Shown one piece after another: positions 61,781 to 64,000 of a stretch of 64,000 nucleotides of DNA. The notes under the pieces were generated by a model. It saw only the letters and a list, made by a program, of their open reading frames with translations, had not been told where the DNA came from and made no database searches. The position numbers and the translations under genes are program-made. Position 1 is the first letter of the stretch; every line of letters starts with the position of its first letter. The stretch comes from Galdieria partita (lineage: Eukaryota; Rhodophyta; Bangiophyceae; Galdieriales; Galdieriaceae), in the NCBI GenBank assembly GCA_025991245.1, contig BQMJ01000009.1, positions 124,001 to 188,000 on the forward strand. Reading direction: 5' to 3'.

Positions 61781-63713
61781 ATGCCTTCACGTGGAGACAT
61801 AAACTTGAGAGACACTCCAAAAGTACATGAAAAGATCAAGCATAGACAGGATACGGGGAAGGTATTCTTCTCCTTTGAGTATTTCCCTCCCAAAACTCCA
61901 GTGAGTTACCCCTTTTTGCAAATTAACCGTTGTTGAACCCTACTGTTATTTGTAGTCCGGTGTAGATAACCTTTATGATCGAATTGATCGCATGTCTCGT
62001 GTGGAACCACTTTTTGTCGATGTTACTTGGGGTGCAGGTGGCTCAACCTCTGAATTGACTTTAGAAATTAGTGGTAACATTCAGCGATATTTTGGGTTGG
62101 ATGTTTGCATGCACCTTACCTGCACAAATATGCCAGCTGGAAAAGTGGATGACGCACTCAATGCTGCAAAAGAAAGAGGAATAAGAAATATAGTTGCCTT
62201 ACGAGGGGATCCTCCGAAAGGAGAGGAATGGCATAGTATCGAAGGAGGGTTTGAACACGCTGTGGACCTTGTTAGACATATACGTAAGAGTTTTGGAGAG
62301 CACTTTAGTATATGTGTTGCTGGATATCCAGAAGGTCACCCTGCTGGATTACTTGAAGGCAACCTGACCTACGAGCAGGAATTACACTACTTGAAAGAGA
62401 AAGTGGAAGCAGGAGGTAACTTTATTATCACACAGATGTTCTATGACACAGATAGGTTTCTTCAGTTTGTTAAAGACTGCCGTAGTATTGGCATTGATGT
62501 TCCTATTATTCCTGGAATATTACCTATTCAGAACTACAATGGTTTTGAAAGAATGACCAAATTCTGTAAGACTCATGTACCAGACGAAGTTTTGAAAGCG
62601 TTACAGCCTATCAAAGATGATGATGCAGCTGTAAAGGAGTTTGGTATTAGACTGGGAATAGACATGTGTCGAAGGATATTGCATAGTGGTCTTGTACCTG
62701 GTATTCACTTTTATACGTTGAACCTTGAAAAGGCTGTTATGTCGATTATTGAAGGTCTAGATATGATTCCTAAAAATCAATCCATTCGCTCCTTGCCATG
62801 GAGACCTGCTACTATTGATCGTCGCAGGCATGAGGACGTTAGACCAATCTTTTGGTCCAATCGTCCAAAGTCGTATATTTCAAGAACAGAAGGTTGGGAC
62901 GAGTTTCCAAACGGTCGCTGGGGTGACAATCGCTCTCCTGCTTTTGGAGAACTAACGGAACACCATCTACTGGGAAGTGGTGGTTTTCGTTCCAAAGAAG
63001 AGAAGGAAGCTCTGCACAAGGCCTATGGAGAGTTGAACAATTTTTCTGATGTTTCCAATGTATTTCTTCGATACTTGAGTGGTGAAGTAAGTCGATTGTT
63101 ATGGAGTGAATCAGATGGTTTAGCAAAGGAAACTATGGTTATCATGGAACCGCTTAAGTGGTTGAACAAGCACGGATTATTTACCATCAATTCACAACCA
63201 CGAGTCAATGGAGTTCCTTCTAGCGACGTTGTATTTGGATGGGGAGGCCCAGGAGGTTATGTTTATCAGAAAGCATATATTGAGTTCTTCGCAAAGAGAG
63301 AGGTAGTTGAAGCTCTGTTAGAAGCTTCCAAGTCTTATCCTTTGATTACAATATTCGCTGTTAGTTCAAAAGATAGCGAATTATTAACCAATGCCAAAAA
63401 TTTGTCCAGTGCGAACGCCGTGACGTGGGGTGTGTTTCCTGACAGAGAAATCATTCAACCAACTGTAGTTGATCCTTACAGTTTTTTGGTATGGAAACAA
63501 GAAGCATTTTCAATATGGACAGAATTATGGGGTAGACTTTATGAGAAAGATTCCAAAAGTCAGCAAATTTTACGTCATATTCATGACAACTTCCTGTTGG
63601 TAAATGTAGTCGACAATGACTACGTTGCAGGAGATATCTTCCGTTTATTTGACGATGTTGTTCCAAAGTATAGCCTTCATGATGGTGAACTATTAGCGAA
63701 TCATGTTTCTTAA
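61781..63713 (+). CDS. MTHFR: Methylenetetrahydrofolate reductase
   Basis: Two exons, 61781..61900 and 61956..63713, intron 55 nt; 625 residues. The catalytic TIM barrel shows [73 protein letters not shown] and CVAGYPEGHP (FAD and folate sites). The C-terminal regulatory domain has FGWGGPGGYVYQKAYIEFF and VWKQEAFSIWTELWGRLYEKDS, as in eukaryotic MTHFR. It reduces 5,10-methylene-THF to 5-methyl-THF for methionine synthesis. No transit peptide is seen. Animal enzymes use NADPH and are inhibited by SAM; plant ones use NADH; the sequence alone does not decide. Confidence 0.97.
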
Positions 63714-63859
63714 CTATGTTGTTTGTGATAATGAAAATATGATTGTTTGTCTTGGAGAAAGTCAACTTCCTATTTGACCCCGATTGTATCCTTGAGTCTA
63801 ATACTTCATTTCATTCCCCACATTTCAGCAACTTTTGCATACAAATCCTCTACTAACTG

Positions 63860-64000
63860 TCAATCCAACTGAAATCCACTGGCAGCATTGTCTATTTGGC
63901 GCTTCAAAAATTGTAGTAGATTGGAGCCAATGACAATATCTTCACTATTGAGCAACAGAAAGATACCTTTCTTCCATTCTGAAGCTTTCCATGATAAACT
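63860..64000 (-). CDS. 3' end of a gene on the minus strand, start outside window
   Basis: Reading from the right edge, one open minus-strand frame encodes 46 residues: SLSWKASEWKKGIFLLLNSE, then DIVIGSNLLQFLKRQID...FQLD and TGA at 63862..63860. The amphipathic composition with Leu/Ile spacing looks coding. Too short to identify. It converges on MTHFR. Confidence 0.45.
   Translation of the reverse strand, partial: SLSWKASEWKKGIFLLLNSEDIVIGSNLLQFLKRQIDNAASGFQLD

Overview
The window looks like nuclear DNA of a unicellular red alga of the Cyanidiophyceae, most likely a Galdieria-type genome. The reasons are AT-rich DNA, very close gene packing (often 15-150 bp between genes), and almost every gene split by very short introns (about 40-70 nt). 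The genes are typically eukaryotic (UTP20, UFL1, UBA5, HSP90, copine, SBDS, YIPF6, LSM1), with plastid-type genes among them (SirB ferrochelatase, a YceD/DUF177 protein, a small plastid-type membrane protein). The genus is inferred from intron style and gene content, not from a database match. I saw no transposon, retroelement, CRISPR array, tRNA or rRNA.

Layout. 1-4.8 kb: end of an RCC1-repeat gene, an unknown gene, organellar RsmG, a 1.2-kb AT-rich gap, mitochondrial ATP synthase OSCP. 4.9-8.9 kb: a plastid-type fusion of ABM-like domains with an iron-ADH-like domain, an acidic unknown protein, a DUF5522 protein. 9.2-14.5 kb: GALT (with a GC-AG intron), a hemerythrin-like candidate, a small membrane protein, SBDS, a WD40/DUF2415 protein. 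14.8-19.3 kb: HPPK-DHPS (12 exons) and HSP90. 19.4-23.2 kb: an augmin subunit 5 candidate, UBA5, an unknown gene. 23.4-27.4 kb: an 11-exon gene joining hydratase, 3-hydroxyacyl-CoA dehydrogenase and thiolase in one peroxisomal polypeptide. 27.5-36.3 kb: BAR-domain protein, YIPF6, small unknown, TBCC, dihydropteridine reductase, archaeal-type phosphoglycerate mutase, copine. 36.5-43.1 kb: Ubp8/USP22-like protease, YceD-like protein, LSM1, MFS transporter, SirB, GATA factor. 43.5-54.2 kb: UTP20 and UFL1. 54.4-64 kb: a polysaccharide-lyase-like protein, pyruvate kinase, a small unknown, endonuclease III, RPS13, a plastid membrane protein, MTHFR, and the 3' end of a gene that leaves the window.

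Functional threads. Two UFM1-conjugation enzymes (E1 UBA5, E3 UFL1) are present. Pterin and C1 metabolism is represented by HPPK-DHPS, a QDPR-like reductase and MTHFR. Microtubule or cell-cycle candidates (TBCC, augmin) fit with a recurrent TTTGGCGCC palindrome (E2F-like) at several starts. The two strongest oddities are the three-domain beta-oxidation protein and the ABM/iron-ADH fusion, whose metal ligands appear to be lost.

All exon boundaries were read by eye from GT/AG sites, phase and family fit. Where two choices exist I say so.
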